49,679 nucleotides of DNA from a virus. Position 1 is the stretch's first letter. Every line of letters begins with the position of its first letter. The stretch spans positions 1-49,679 of the IMG/VR virus record IMGVR_UViG_3300036799_000033; one strand, given 5' to 3'. The position numbers and the translations under genes were made by a program. This document shows positions 17,801-25,677 of this stretch, piece after piece. The notes under the pieces were generated by a model. That model did not search any database, had not been told where the DNA came from, and saw only the letters and a program-made list of their open reading frames with translations.

Positions 17801-18328
17801 TCAATTCGCAACGTTGAGCCCAGCGGGATATCCGCCGAGGACAGAGTTGTCGGTGCCGGAGTATGGCTGATCGTCGCGGTCGAGGACCACGAAGGCGGAG
17901 ATATTGCCAGCGGTGAAGTCGGCCGTGGCAACGGTGTAGAGCAGGCGGACGAATCGCGGGATGCCTACGCCGTCGGGTGGACGTGGGAAGTCCATGTTGA
18001 AGAGGCGAGAGCCAGCGTTGAGGGTGGCAAGGGCGTAGGCTGGGGAGGTCCACCAAGTTGTGTAGGAACCCGGTGCACCGGAGCCATTGTCGGGGGCGCC
18101 TTGGATGGCGACGGTGAGGGTGCCTGCGCCGTTAGAGGTGAAGGTGGTGGTTACATCCACCATGAGCTTCAGCGCAGGGTCATCGCCAATGCCCATATCG
18201 CGGGCGCCTTGGAGGTTGGCGAGGACGGGGATTGCCGGTCCACCGTAGTCGAGGACGTTGGTGGAGGCAGCAGCACCGGTTGTGATCGCCTGCGCGTTGG
18301 AGAACTGTTGGAATGCGTCGAGAATCAT
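17801..18328 (-). CDS. Bbp16-family capsid cement / decoration protein
   Basis: 175 aa starting MILDAFQQFSNAQAITTGAA and continuing STNVLDYGG. This is the signature N-terminus of Bbp16-type jelly-roll cement proteins of Bordetella phage BPP-1 and relatives, with a M-I-x-D-x-x-x-x-F-S-x-A-Q-A-x-T motif. These trimerise on the capsid surface and stabilise the expanded head. The rest is beta-rich with a DFPRPPDGVGIPRFVRLLYT segment near residue 112. Its position directly downstream of the major capsid gene, with a 1-nt overlap at 18328, agrees with the family. Confidence 0.9.
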   Translation of the reverse strand: MILDAFQQFSNAQAITTGAAASTNVLDYGGPAIPVLANLQGARDMGIGDDPALKLMVDVTTTFTSNGAGTLTVAIQGAPDNGSGAPGSYTTWWTSPAYALATLNAGSRLFNMDFPRPPDGVGIPRFVRLLYTVATADFTAGNISAFVVLDRDDQPYSGTDNSVLGGYPAGLNVAN

Positions 18329-19371
18329 TAGACAACCCTCGCTTCGTTGTTGAGGATGGCGTCGCAGGTTCGCACCGGGATGCCGCGGAAGGTGGTGACG
18401 GGCTTGCCGTCGTACTCTTCGATCCGAAGCAGGACGTTGGTCTTGTTCATCGCTTGCAGATCGAGATAGGTGCGGATCACGCGGTTGCAGTAGATCACCG
18501 TGCGGCCCATGTTGGCTCGGACTTCAGGAGTGTCCGAGGTTTGGATGGTGGTGGCGGAGACTGGCGCGGTGGGCAGGCGATAGAGGGCGCGGATGAAGAG
18601 GTTGATCAAGTTCGCTGCCGAGACGCCGGTGAGTTGGGTCACGTCAATGTTCGCGATGCGGGCGACGTATCGCCAGTCGCGAAGGACAAGGCCGATTTCC
18701 CATTTGAAGTGATCGCGGTAGGCTTGATAGGTGTTCAGGTTGGAGTCCTGAACAGGCCACTCGCCCATGTCGCGATGTTGGAGGCCGGTGATCTTGCCCA
18801 TTGGGAAGGTAGCGTGGAGGGTATCCATGCCCCACACCGCAATCCAGATCGAGGTGTTGGTAGAGCCGGTGCCGCCAGCGTCGAGGACGTTGTTGGCGGT
18901 TTGGGACGAGGCGGTGGATACCGTGGAGTAGCGAGGGGCAAGGCCGGTGAAGCGTTCCGGATTTAGGCCTTGGTTGCCGTAAATCAGGGTTGTAGCAACC
19001 TGCTGCGACATGCCTTCGAGGAAGGCGCGGACTTCGCTAAGACGGAACTCAGCGGTGTTGCCGTTCAGATCGGCAATGTCCTTGTCGATGACGGAGTAGA
19101 CTTCCAGGTTCCCGCAGGTATCGACGATCTGCGCGGTGGTGGACTTGGCGTTGGGGACGCCTTGGTTGAGTAAGCGCCAAGTCGCCTGGGGAAGGCCGGT
19201 GCGGACGGTGGTCTTGTGTCCGGTTGGGAGGTTACCCTCGACGACCATCATGTCTTCGAGGATTTCATTCGTCTGGGAGAGAAGCTCGATGATGCGGGCG
19301 ATCTTATACCCGTCATCGGTTCGCTTCGCCCAGTCAGCGTAGGTTAGGGCTGTGGAGCCGACGGTGGCCAT
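18328..19371 (-). CDS. Major capsid protein (BPP-1/GP7-like, HK97 fold)
   Basis: 347 aa starting MATVGSTALTYADWAKRTDD. The N-terminal sequence (IARIIELLSQTNEILEDMMV) and the following EGNLPTGHKTTVRTGLPQAT and RLLNQGVPNAKSTTAQ are typical of the BPP-1 / GP7 group of podoviral capsid proteins. Other features include DIADLNGNTAEFRLSEVRAF and a C-terminal PVRTCDAILNNEARVV strand. The length fits this group (about 330-350 aa). It assembles the icosahedral head on the scaffold protein encoded just upstream (2-nt gap), with the Bbp16-like cement following. Confidence 0.93.
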   Translation of the reverse strand: MATVGSTALTYADWAKRTDDGYKIARIIELLSQTNEILEDMMVVEGNLPTGHKTTVRTGLPQATWRLLNQGVPNAKSTTAQIVDTCGNLEVYSVIDKDIADLNGNTAEFRLSEVRAFLEGMSQQVATTLIYGNQGLNPERFTGLAPRYSTVSTASSQTANNVLDAGGTGSTNTSIWIAVWGMDTLHATFPMGKITGLQHRDMGEWPVQDSNLNTYQAYRDHFKWEIGLVLRDWRYVARIANIDVTQLTGVSAANLINLFIRALYRLPTAPVSATTIQTSDTPEVRANMGRTVIYCNRVIRTYLDLQAMNKTNVLLRIEEYDGKPVTTFRGIPVRTCDAILNNEARVV

Positions 19372-19373
19372 GG

Positions 19374-20090
19374 TTAAGCGGTCCTATTGGCTGAAGGGAG
19401 ATTGGGGAACAGGGCTTGGGCTGCGGATGGCGGCCGACCCTGCGGGTTTTCAACATTCGTTGGGCCACCCTTGGCCACTGGCTTCCCTTCTGTCACAGCC
19501 TTCGCGAAAGCGTTGAGGACCTTGACGAAGGCGGGGTGATTACCCGCTTTGGTAAGGTCCATGATCTCGCGGAAGCTTGCTTCCAGCTTGGGGTCCAGGG
19601 TCTTGAGTGCTTTACCAACGTTCTGCTTGATCTCCTCAAGCTTCCCACCGATCTCGGGGTCGTCCTGAGTTTCCTTCAGCCACTGCTCACCCATATCATT
19701 CCAAGCTTTATATGGGGCCTCGGCTGCTTCTTTCGTCTTAGCGACGTGGAAGTCGATTAGGGACTGGGCCTGATCTTGCGACAGTCCGTTTTGTTTGAAG
19801 AGAGTCCCCGCTTCTTCGGCGACCTTTGGGTCAAGCACGAAGCCGTCGGGGACTTTGAACTCGGTGTATTTCTCCGGAGCGCCAAGGCCTTCGGCCTTCT
19901 TATCTTCGGGCTTAGGTGTGCCTTCGGCCTTGGTTGGCTCGGGCTTTGCAGGTTCGGTCTTCGGTTCAGTGGTCTGTTCTACCACCGGCTCCGTAGTCTT
20001 CGTCTCCAGGGCTGGCGATCCCTGATCCTTCAGCGTCCCCTCCGGGGTCCTGGCGTCGGGCGAGTTCGGCAGCGGAGCGTCCGGAGGCAT
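19374..20090 (-). CDS. Capsid scaffolding protein
   Basis: 238 aa starting MPPDAPLPNSPDARTPEGTL. The first 75 residues are Pro/Lys/Glu-rich and disordered. A helical part follows (GLSQDQAQSLIDFHVAKTKE; DPEIGGKLEEIKQNVGKALK), with a basic, probably capsid-binding C-terminus. This two-part composition, the acidic helical core and the position just before the capsid gene identify a podoviral scaffold. The start at 20090 has an AAGGAA ribosome binding site but lies 125 nt inside the preceding gene. The disordered Pro-rich N-terminus is the segment encoded in the overlap. Confidence 0.85.
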   Translation of the reverse strand: MPPDAPLPNSPDARTPEGTLKDQGSPALETKTTEPVVEQTTEPKTEPAKPEPTKAEGTPKPEDKKAEGLGAPEKYTEFKVPDGFVLDPKVAEEAGTLFKQNGLSQDQAQSLIDFHVAKTKEAAEAPYKAWNDMGEQWLKETQDDPEIGGKLEEIKQNVGKALKTLDPKLEASFREIMDLTKAGNHPAFVKVLNAFAKAVTEGKPVAKGGPTNVENPQGRPPSAAQALFPNLPSANRTA

Positions 20091-20391
20091 CGCGGGTGTT
20101 CCTTTCTTGAAGCATCCTCACCCATTGCTCTGGGCAGAAGGACATGATATCGTTGGTGAAGAATAGGCCAACTTCACGTTGGCCTTCGGCGAATGCGGTG
20201 GTGAGGGCTTCGCCGGTGAAGGATGGGGCAAAGACGTGGCAGTGTTCTAGGATGGAGAGCATCCACTGGCGACCGTTGGTGGAGGACATCACATCGCGGA
20301 CTACATTGCCGCGTTGCATTGTTTCCAGCTTGGCTCGCTTCGTGGCAGCCTTTACGTCGGAGCGTTCGGCGGCGTTGTAGCTATCGCTCAC
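19966..20391 (-). CDS. Bbp19-like structural protein
   Basis: 141 aa starting MSDSYNAAERSDVKAATKRA. Residues 25-95 (VVRDVMSSTNGRQWMLSILE, HCHVFAPSFTGEALTTAFAE, GQREVGLFFTNDI) match the small helical domain of BPP-1 Bbp19-like proteins, where a GR-x-x-L helix, an aromatic/Ser loop and an EG-x-R-x-V helix recur. Such proteins sit between portal and scaffold genes and are thought to be structural. The C-terminal 45 residues (NTRDASGRSAAELARRQDPG) overlap the scaffold coding region and look disordered. It overlaps the portal stop by ATGA. Confidence 0.78.
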   Translation of the reverse strand: MSDSYNAAERSDVKAATKRAKLETMQRGNVVRDVMSSTNGRQWMLSILEHCHVFAPSFTGEALTTAFAEGQREVGLFFTNDIMSFCPEQWVRMLQERNTRDASGRSAAELARRQDPGGDAEGSGIASPGDEDYGAGGRTDH

Positions 20392-22130
20392 TGAATCATA
20401 CTCTCAAGCGCAGACTGCCCGCCACCGACCTGGGTATCGGAGAGAACCTTGGCAGACTTCGCCAACTGCTCCGCCTGCGCGGCTCGTTGCTGTTGCTCGG
20501 CTTGCTGCTCACGACGTTGGCGAATCGCCATCAATGCCTCAGGGGATCGAATCAGTCTGGGATCATTGTTCAGTAGGTGTGACATTTTGTCAAGGCCAAA
20601 ATCTATGTCAACATTGTCGGTTACCGCAGGATCGATCCCCGCGAGGTTTCCCATCACCGCGAAGATGCGCTCGATGCCGGAGGAGGCAGAGGCGGCTTGG
20701 GCCTGAGCCAGCATGGAGACGAACTCTAGCTTCAGGTGCTGGCCCTGGATGGCGGCAGGAGCGGGAGGGATGATTCTGGCGCGGGAGGCGATGGCGAAGG
20801 TGCGGTCGATGATCTTGGCGAGGAGTTCGGTCTGGAGGCGTTCGAGGACAGGGCCAAGCATGACTAGGGATTCGGCTTTCCGCATATCCCATTCGACCGC
20901 GGTGACGTTGGAGCGGGTTTCGTACTGGGAAGCGGTCCGGAATAGATCGTTGAAGAAGATTTTGCTAACCCGCTCTCTGATCTCGTTCAGGTCCTCCATC
21001 ATGTGTTTTATCTGCGGGGTGACTTGGTAGACCGGCGCGAAGCCTGGGCGGGCGTTGGAGAGCATCCCGGCGACGTACGTCACACCTCCAGGCAACAGCG
21101 AGGCGGGTTGGTTCTTCAGCTGAATATCCGCAACCATTGGCGGGTTGACCATCTTGTCGATGGCCTGGGCCTTGCGGCGGGTTTCTAGTTGGAGTTGTTT
21201 GATGTCAGGAAGGGCGTCCATCCCGGGGGAGCGGCCGTAGGGGTCGTTGGATACAAGGTCCCATCGTACGGGGATATGTGGGGCCTCGTAATATCCCTGC
21301 TTTCGGAGAAAGCCTTGATAGTAACTTGAACCGCCCTGTGGCGAAGCTGATCCTCCCCACTGGTAGTAGACTTCCCTAAAGGCGAACCTTTCTGAGAAGC
21401 CATACTTCCTCGCTTCAGTGTTGGGCTCGATTAGGTGGGCGATCACGATCTCGCGGGTGAGGGCTGCACCGCCTTCGTCATAGGCTTGCTTTACATCTGG
21501 CGAGCAGTTGTCATAGCCGAACTCTTCCACGGTTTGGGAGACGGTGTAGACGAATTCGCTCCCATACACCGCCGGTTCGTTCAGCTGATTGTTGGCGAGG
21601 TAGAATTCCCCAAGGCAGGGGTTCTCGCAGTGGATGACGTTCTCGAAGTTCTCGTAGATCAACATCGTCGCGGTGCCGAAGACCACGAGGTCGAAGTAGA
21701 GCGTGGCGATGGAGTTGTAGAAGTTGGATTCTTGGAAGATGGCGAAGAGCAGGCGTTCAACCTCCGACAACCACAATGACACCGGGCCAGTCATGGTCGA
21801 ATCGATAGTCCCCGCTTTCATCCGGAACCATCGCTTGGTAGGATCGGTTACGCCAGTCATAATACCAGAAGCTAGATTTCTGGCCGCCAAAGTCCCTGAG
21901 GAGTCTAGAATGTGCCCGTTGATTGGCGATCCTCTTGTCTGCATGTTCGGCGTTACTAGCCATCGGTATCTCCGGGGGAGTTCGTAATCGGCAAGCTCTC
22001 GCCAATGGCACCACCAGGAATAGCGATTGTCTCGCATGCCCATGATAAGGCCATCGGCGCGCTTGCGCAAGGCAAGGTCTTCGCTGGGGACGGTGTCTGG
22101 GGTGGCGGCTGGCTTACGTCTGCGGGGCAT
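20388..22130 (-). CDS. Portal protein (podoviral head-to-tail connector)
   Basis: 580 aa starting MPRRRKPAATPDTVPSEDLA. Recognisable connector-family segments include ELADYELPRRYRWLVTPN (about 45), LDSSGTLAARNLASGIMTGV (about 75), FYNSIATLYFDLVVFGTATM (about 140), a basic/aromatic wing and the crown helix (PIKHMM-like MMEDLNEIRERVSKIFF at about 380). The C-terminal 60 residues are Gln/Arg/Ala-rich (RQRREQQAEQQQRAAQAEQL), a typical barrel helix. Length fits the 500-600 aa podoviral head-tail connector family (Pfam Head-tail_con). It forms the dodecameric DNA gateway to which the terminase docks. Confidence 0.93.
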   Translation of the reverse strand: MPRRRKPAATPDTVPSEDLALRKRADGLIMGMRDNRYSWWCHWRELADYELPRRYRWLVTPNMQTRGSPINGHILDSSGTLAARNLASGIMTGVTDPTKRWFRMKAGTIDSTMTGPVSLWLSEVERLLFAIFQESNFYNSIATLYFDLVVFGTATMLIYENFENVIHCENPCLGEFYLANNQLNEPAVYGSEFVYTVSQTVEEFGYDNCSPDVKQAYDEGGAALTREIVIAHLIEPNTEARKYGFSERFAFREVYYQWGGSASPQGGSSYYQGFLRKQGYYEAPHIPVRWDLVSNDPYGRSPGMDALPDIKQLQLETRRKAQAIDKMVNPPMVADIQLKNQPASLLPGGVTYVAGMLSNARPGFAPVYQVTPQIKHMMEDLNEIRERVSKIFFNDLFRTASQYETRSNVTAVEWDMRKAESLVMLGPVLERLQTELLAKIIDRTFAIASRARIIPPAPAAIQGQHLKLEFVSMLAQAQAASASSGIERIFAVMGNLAGIDPAVTDNVDIDFGLDKMSHLLNNDPRLIRSPEALMAIRQRREQQAEQQQRAAQAEQLAKSAKVLSDTQVGGGQSALESMIQ

Positions 22131-22263
22131 TGGAGTCCTTCGCTGGCGGGACCAAGCGGCCCAGTTCGTGCATGGTAGCAGCGGCCATGAGCAAGGTTGT
22201 CTCAGGGATTTGTGGGCGTGGGCCTGGGACGACGGTGGCGGGGGAGGTGGGGACGACTGGCAT
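22114..22263 (-). CDS. Very small protein (49 aa) between terminase and portal genes
   Basis: An ATG at 22263 opens a 49-codon frame (MPVVPTSPATVVPGPRPQIP, then ETTLLMAAATMHELGRL) ending with TAA at 22114. It begins 2 nt after the stop of the preceding gene and overlaps the portal start by 17 nt, filling an otherwise unexplained gap in a gapless operon. The first 20 residues are Pro/Val-rich, followed by one amphipathic helix. No family is recognised. The tight packing is the main evidence; it could be a chaperone or connector-associated peptide. Confidence 0.6.
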   Translation of the reverse strand: MPVVPTSPATVVPGPRPQIPETTLLMAAATMHELGRLVPPAKDSNAPQT

Positions 22264-22265
22264 CG

Positions 22266-22460
22266 CTATTCGCCGAGCAAGGTTTTGTTGGAGGTGGAAG
22301 CGGCTGCCCCGGTTCCGCCGAGGATAGTCGCAGCGTAGGCAGACATGTTATTACCAGATTTCTGCGCAGGCTTGGATGTTGGCTGGGTGCCGAACATCGG
22401 TGGGGCGGCAGGGGCAGCAGGCGCAGCAGGGAGTTGAGGAGCGGAGGGGGATTTGAACAT
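22266..22460 (-). CDS. Small Pro/Ala-rich protein (64 aa)
   Basis: 64 aa starting MFKSPSAPQLPAAPAAPAAP. The ATG at 22460 overlaps the terminase stop (TGATG). The first half is a Pro/Ala low-complexity stretch, and the second half (NNMSAYAATILGGTGAAAST) is a Gly/Ala-rich segment ending KTLLGE. Short Pro/Ala-rich proteins with an ILGG-type motif between terminase and portal are common in podoviruses, but I know of no experimentally defined function. No membrane segment is evident. Confidence 0.65.
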   Translation of the reverse strand: MFKSPSAPQLPAAPAAPAAPPMFGTQPTSKPAQKSGNNMSAYAATILGGTGAAASTSNKTLLGE

Positions 22461-23962
22461 CAGGCTACCATTCTCTCTGGCGCGAAGGGATCGTATTCGC
22501 TTTGGACAGTTGGCTTCTGGGGATGGTCGCCGCCAGCGTAAGCGTGGGAGGCGAGGGGGTAGGCGAAGGTGAGGACTAGGGCATCGAGATCGTCAGGCGA
22601 TAGCCCATCGTTATCGGCCATCATGTCCTCTTTCTTCTCCAAGAGGATTTCATCCCGGATGTTGTAGGAGTATTGCACAGCGAGCATTTGTTTCTTTAGC
22701 TCGGGATCGTTGGGGATGGCGCCGGTCTTGAGCCAAGCGCGGAGGGCGCCGTACATGGCTGCGCGTTTGTTGGCGTACTTCTCTCCAGGGCAGCCCCAAG
22801 TTTCACCGCCTACATCATCCTTACCACCAAACTGAACATCCCAACAATACAAATGCATATTCCGTACATTGTCCACAACACCGCCGCCAACGCCGCCGCC
22901 GTCAATAAAGATTCCGTCAGAATGGAGCCGAGTGTGGAACTCAAAGACCTTGGTGGCGAGTTCCACGGTGGATAGGCCGTTGTAGGCTTCTCGGGGCAGT
23001 GTGCGGGCGTCACGACCCTTCCGGGGAAAGATGACTGAATTATTAGCGCCATATCTTGCAACATCGACTCCGATGGCGAGGGGATCGGTGATTGCATTGG
23101 TGACCTCACGGAGCATTGCGGATTCGATCTCGGCGATGGAGAAGAACTCCATCATACCGCGGCGAGGGAATTGGCCCTTTACGCGAATGCGAACGAAGTC
23201 GGAATCGTCGCCATAGGCTTCGATCCAGGCGGCGAATTGTTTCTTGTTGGTGATGGAGACTGAGCGGGAGTCGATCTGGCGGGTGATCCAGCCTTTGCTG
23301 TGGGCACCGCCGCCGTGGATGTCTCGGAACCGGCCGGAGTTTCTGGTGGGGTTGCCGAAGACACACCAGATGATTTGGGTTTCGGAATCGGTCAAGGCGC
23401 CTTCGGTGACTTCGTAGATGGTGTCTAGGATGGCGGAGCCTTCGTCGAAGACGATGAGGATTCGCTTGCCTTTGTTATGCATCCCGGCGAAGGCTTCGGT
23501 GTTCTTCTCTGACCAGGGCACCATGTCGATGCGCCAAGTGCGTTCGCGGGAGGGGTCTTTGGAGAGGAGAGCGGTGGCGGTGAGGGAGAAGTGTTCCCGG
23601 CCGAGGAAGAGGTTGAACCACTTGCCGACCTCGGCCCATGTTTTGGTCTTAAGTTGGTTCTCGGTGTTGGCGGTGACCACCCCGCGGGTATCGGGGAAGG
23701 TGGTGAAGGCCCAGAGGACGATCCAGGAGACAAGGGCAGATTTGCCAATGCCGTGGCCGGAAGCAACGGCGAGTTTGATCGCGGTGTTGGTGTCGATTAG
23801 GCCGTCGCGGATTAGGCAGAGGATGTCGCGTTGCCAGTCCTCAGGGCCGGAAAAGTTCTCTAAGGTGGTGCCGGTTTCGCCCCAAGGGAACGCCCCCATA
23901 ACGAAGGCTAAGGGATCGTCTGAGACTTCGGCAAGCCAGCCTAGGAGATCGTCTGTCATCAA
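22460..23962 (-). CDS. terL: Terminase large subunit
   Basis: 500 aa. The ATPase domain has the Walker A motif SGHGIGKSA at residues 68-76 and the Walker B segment RILIVFDEG at 167-175 with catalytic Glu174. A coupling-motif-like FGNPT is near 202-206. The nuclease domain (RNase H fold) shows GVDVARYG with Asp300, FIDGGGVGGG with Asp354 and DDLDAL with Asp460, the expected three acidic positions. Length is normal for TerL. The protein cuts and pumps DNA into the prohead through the portal. The start at 23962 overlaps the small-subunit stop. The packaging type (pac or cos) cannot be settled from sequence alone. Confidence 0.95.
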   Translation of the reverse strand: MMTDDLLGWLAEVSDDPLAFVMGAFPWGETGTTLENFSGPEDWQRDILCLIRDGLIDTNTAIKLAVASGHGIGKSALVSWIVLWAFTTFPDTRGVVTANTENQLKTKTWAEVGKWFNLFLGREHFSLTATALLSKDPSRERTWRIDMVPWSEKNTEAFAGMHNKGKRILIVFDEGSAILDTIYEVTEGALTDSETQIIWCVFGNPTRNSGRFRDIHGGGAHSKGWITRQIDSRSVSITNKKQFAAWIEAYGDDSDFVRIRVKGQFPRRGMMEFFSIAEIESAMLREVTNAITDPLAIGVDVARYGANNSVIFPRKGRDARTLPREAYNGLSTVELATKVFEFHTRLHSDGIFIDGGGVGGGVVDNVRNMHLYCWDVQFGGKDDVGGETWGCPGEKYANKRAAMYGALRAWLKTGAIPNDPELKKQMLAVQYSYNIRDEILLEKKEDMMADNDGLSPDDLDALVLTFAYPLASHAYAGGDHPQKPTVQSEYDPFAPERMVA

Positions 23963-24579
23963 GCCCGCCTAAGCAGGCGTGGTGGAGCCGAGGGCGCGTC
24001 CCTGGGTTGAGGAGTTTGGGAGGAGGACGGTCCTGGCCCCACCACTTTCACTTCGACAAGCTTGGATCGCTTGCGGGCGGATTCAAGCTTTGCCGCGAAG
24101 TCTACATTGACATTGAGGTTGGTTTGCTTCTTCCCGTAGCCGAAGCGGTCGGCGGCATCGCGGGAGATCAGTGTTAGGTCGCGGATGGAGAGCTTGGCAT
24201 CGCCAGACTCGGCATCTTCGAGACGTTCGGCGATTTGGGTTTCGGCCTTGAGCATGTTTGAGGTGGCCATGTCGTAGTAGTCGTCTACTTGGTCAAGCCA
24301 AGCCTTGGTCACCATCCCACGGTATTGTTCGATCAGTTCGATGAAGGAGGGGTCCTTGGTCAGCAGCTGCGCGCGGGTGTAGGAGTAGCCAGCGCGGGGA
24401 GCGGCGTCGATGAGTTTTAGACCTGAGGCGAGAAGCCGAGCTAGGCGATGGTGGGGGTCTTTGATTGCTTGAACGACAGGCATTGGCCTAGGCTCGCGAA
24501 GCACAGCGAGGTCGTCGCGGGAGAGGACTCGCACCTCCAGGATTTCCTTCTTACTCGGAACCTTCCCACGCGCAATCAT
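23959..24579 (-). CDS. terS: Terminase small subunit (putative)
   Basis: 206 aa starting MIARGKVPSKKEILEVRVLS. Residues about 42-85 (PHHRLARLLASGLKLIDAAP, RAGYSYTRAQLLTKDPSFIE) read as a helix-turn-helix DNA-binding region of the kind used by small terminase subunits to recognise the packaging site. A long helical part follows (MVTKAWLDQVDDYYDMATSN), then a DLTLISRDAADRFGYGKK segment and a basic, Pro-rich disordered tail ending RLLRRA. It directly precedes terL with ATGA overlap and follows a nuclease gene, the typical packaging-module layout. Confidence 0.82.
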   Translation of the reverse strand: MIARGKVPSKKEILEVRVLSRDDLAVLREPRPMPVVQAIKDPHHRLARLLASGLKLIDAAPRAGYSYTRAQLLTKDPSFIELIEQYRGMVTKAWLDQVDDYYDMATSNMLKAETQIAERLEDAESGDAKLSIRDLTLISRDAADRFGYGKKQTNLNVNVDFAAKLESARKRSKLVEVKVVGPGPSSSQTPQPRDAPSAPPRLLRRA

Positions 24580-24980
24580 AACCGCCTCGCAAGATGGGGG
24601 CCGGGGGGAGAGGCTTTGTTCAAAGTGAGGGATACGGCTCCGATTACGAGGTTGATCGGCGCGACGATTTTCTCCTGGGTCTTCAGCATCTGGTTCAGCC
24701 TAGGCTTGTAGCGGTCGATCATTTCGCGTTCGAGGGCATCCAAGGCTTCCAACATACAAGGCCGGATCAGAACCTCGTCGAAGTAAATCCCCTTCACCGG
24801 CGATAACCATTCCGGCGTCTGGCGACCCTTCCGCTTGCTGATGTAAAGGTTCCGGTGGGTGTAAATCCGCGCAATCATCGCGCGAGACTTCCCCACATAG
24901 ATCACCTTCCCCTTCGCCGCCAGGAGATACACCCCGGCCTTGAGCAGGGGACTTACATCAACGAAACCTTCCAACTGCAT
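24576..24980 (-). CDS. GIY-YIG endonuclease
   Basis: 134 aa starting MQLEGFVDVSPLLKAGVYLL. Residues 16-32 contain the family signature: GVYLL, then eight residues later IYVGKS. It is followed by MIARIYTHR, with the catalytic Arg expected at about residue 37, and by ALEREMIDRYKPRLNQ, where the conserved Glu and the terminal Asn lie. Free-standing GIY-YIG nucleases next to terminases may assist DNA cleavage or be homing enzymes. This one is the first gene of the leftward operon and overlaps terS by ATGA. The C-terminus is ARRL, a basic ending shared with several proteins here. No separate DNA-binding domain is visible. Confidence 0.85.
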   Translation of the reverse strand: MQLEGFVDVSPLLKAGVYLLAAKGKVIYVGKSRAMIARIYTHRNLYISKRKGRQTPEWLSPVKGIYFDEVLIRPCMLEALDALEREMIDRYKPRLNQMLKTQEKIVAPINLVIGAVSLTLNKASPPGPHLARRL

Positions 24981-25003
24981 TCGCCAGTCCTCGACCTCCC
25001 CCG

Positions 25004-25032
25004 ACCATATACCAATCCCCAGCGAAAGTCAA
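25004..25032 (-). promoter_or_regulatory. Leftward promoter driving packaging and virion genes
   Basis: On the minus strand TTGACT (25032-25027) is followed by a 17-base spacer and TATGGT (25009-25004). The predicted start site is near 24997, only about 15-20 nt upstream of the GIY-YIG start codon. The -35 flank continues TTGACTTTC, the same 9-mer as in two rightward promoters in this window. Confidence 0.65.
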
Positions 25033-25353
25033 GTAGGCCCAAGTTCGAAATTATGAAATTTTATATAATAGGGCCTTCGCCCAAGCCAAGTTCAAAAATC
25101 GCATATCGGGCTGAGAGGACCGGTTTAAAAATATAGTTTCGGTCTGAGAGGACCTCTGCGCCCGATTCGCCCGACGAATTTTGGCCTAGGGGGTCGGCCG
25201 AGGGAGGGTATTGCAGGAAGCGTGCCAGGGAGGAATGCGGGGCGAGCATGGCTGGGTTGCAGGAATGCACCGCGAGCGCCATCATTCCGCCACAATCGGG
25301 GTGCAGGGTTGGAACGTCACCAGGGCAATGAAGCCCAAACATAGGAGTGTGAC
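25033..25353 (+). promoter_or_regulatory. Divergent control region with phased direct repeats
   Basis: This gene-free stretch separates the two arms. Two imperfect 31-bp direct repeats (25091-25121 and 25124-25154) share TTYAAAAAT, TCGG and CTGAGAGGACC and are 33 bp apart, three helical turns. A looser AT-rich relative lies at about 25044-25075, including TATAAT at 25064-25069. Further right is a 21-bp element (25246-25266) with a near copy at 26311-26331. These look like operators or phage promoters for the rightward early genes. No terminator and no gene are visible. Confidence 0.5.
25246..25266. repeat. 21-bp intergenic repeat, copy 1
   Basis: GCATGGCTGGGTTGCAGGAA plus T. It differs from copy 2 (26311-26331) at 3 of 21 positions. 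Both lie 60-110 bp upstream of a rightward small gene, which suggests a shared regulatory site rather than chance, though the significance was not calculated. Confidence 0.45.
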
Positions 25354-25626
25354 ATGATCCTTCAGGACTTGACGCAAGCGCAGCTAATCGCCAAGTATGA
25401 GGCATTGCAGGCGCAGCTTAAGGCGGCTAATGCCAGCCGCAAGCTGTCGTTCAAGGTTAGCGAGAAAGGCTGCGTTTCAGTGTATGGAATGAATAGCCGC
25501 GGTGTGCATCTGTACGCTACTCAATGGGGGAAGATACTGGACAACGCGGAGGCTATTCGAGCGTTTATCTCAGCCAATAAGGAATTGCTGTCGTTCAAGA
25601 CTGAGACAGACCGCGATAGCATCTAA
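25354..25626 (+). CDS. First rightward early gene: small conserved hypothetical protein (90 aa)
   Basis: 90 aa starting MILQDLTQAQLIAKYEALQA. An amphipathic N-terminal helix (2-26) precedes a beta-rich part, LSFKVSEKGCVSVYGMNSRG and VHLYATQWGKILDN, a motif order (K-V-S-E-K-G-x-VSVYG, Y-x-x-QW) that I associate with small proteobacterial and phage proteins of unknown function. An AGGAG ribosome binding site lies upstream. Being the first gene after the divergent region and isolated by a terminator, it is probably expressed immediately on infection and may act on the host or on transcription. Confidence 0.72.
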   Translation: MILQDLTQAQLIAKYEALQAQLKAANASRKLSFKVSEKGCVSVYGMNSRGVHLYATQWGKILDNAEAIRAFISANKELLSFKTETDRDSI

Positions 25627-25649
25627 CCCGTTCCACAAATGTTCTGCAA

Positions 25650-25677
25650 CGCGCCAGGATCACCCCTGGCGCGTTTT
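25650..25677 (+). terminator. Rho-independent terminator after the first early gene
   Basis: A perfect 9-bp GC-rich stem (CGCGCCAGG with CCTGGCGCG), 6-nt loop and TTTT tail, 24 nt after the stop codon. Confidence 0.88.

Noticed and set aside
17801-19371. Diversity-generating retroelement, suggested by BPP-1-like head genes
   Set aside because: No reverse transcriptase, Mtd-like receptor protein or template/variable repeat pair was found.
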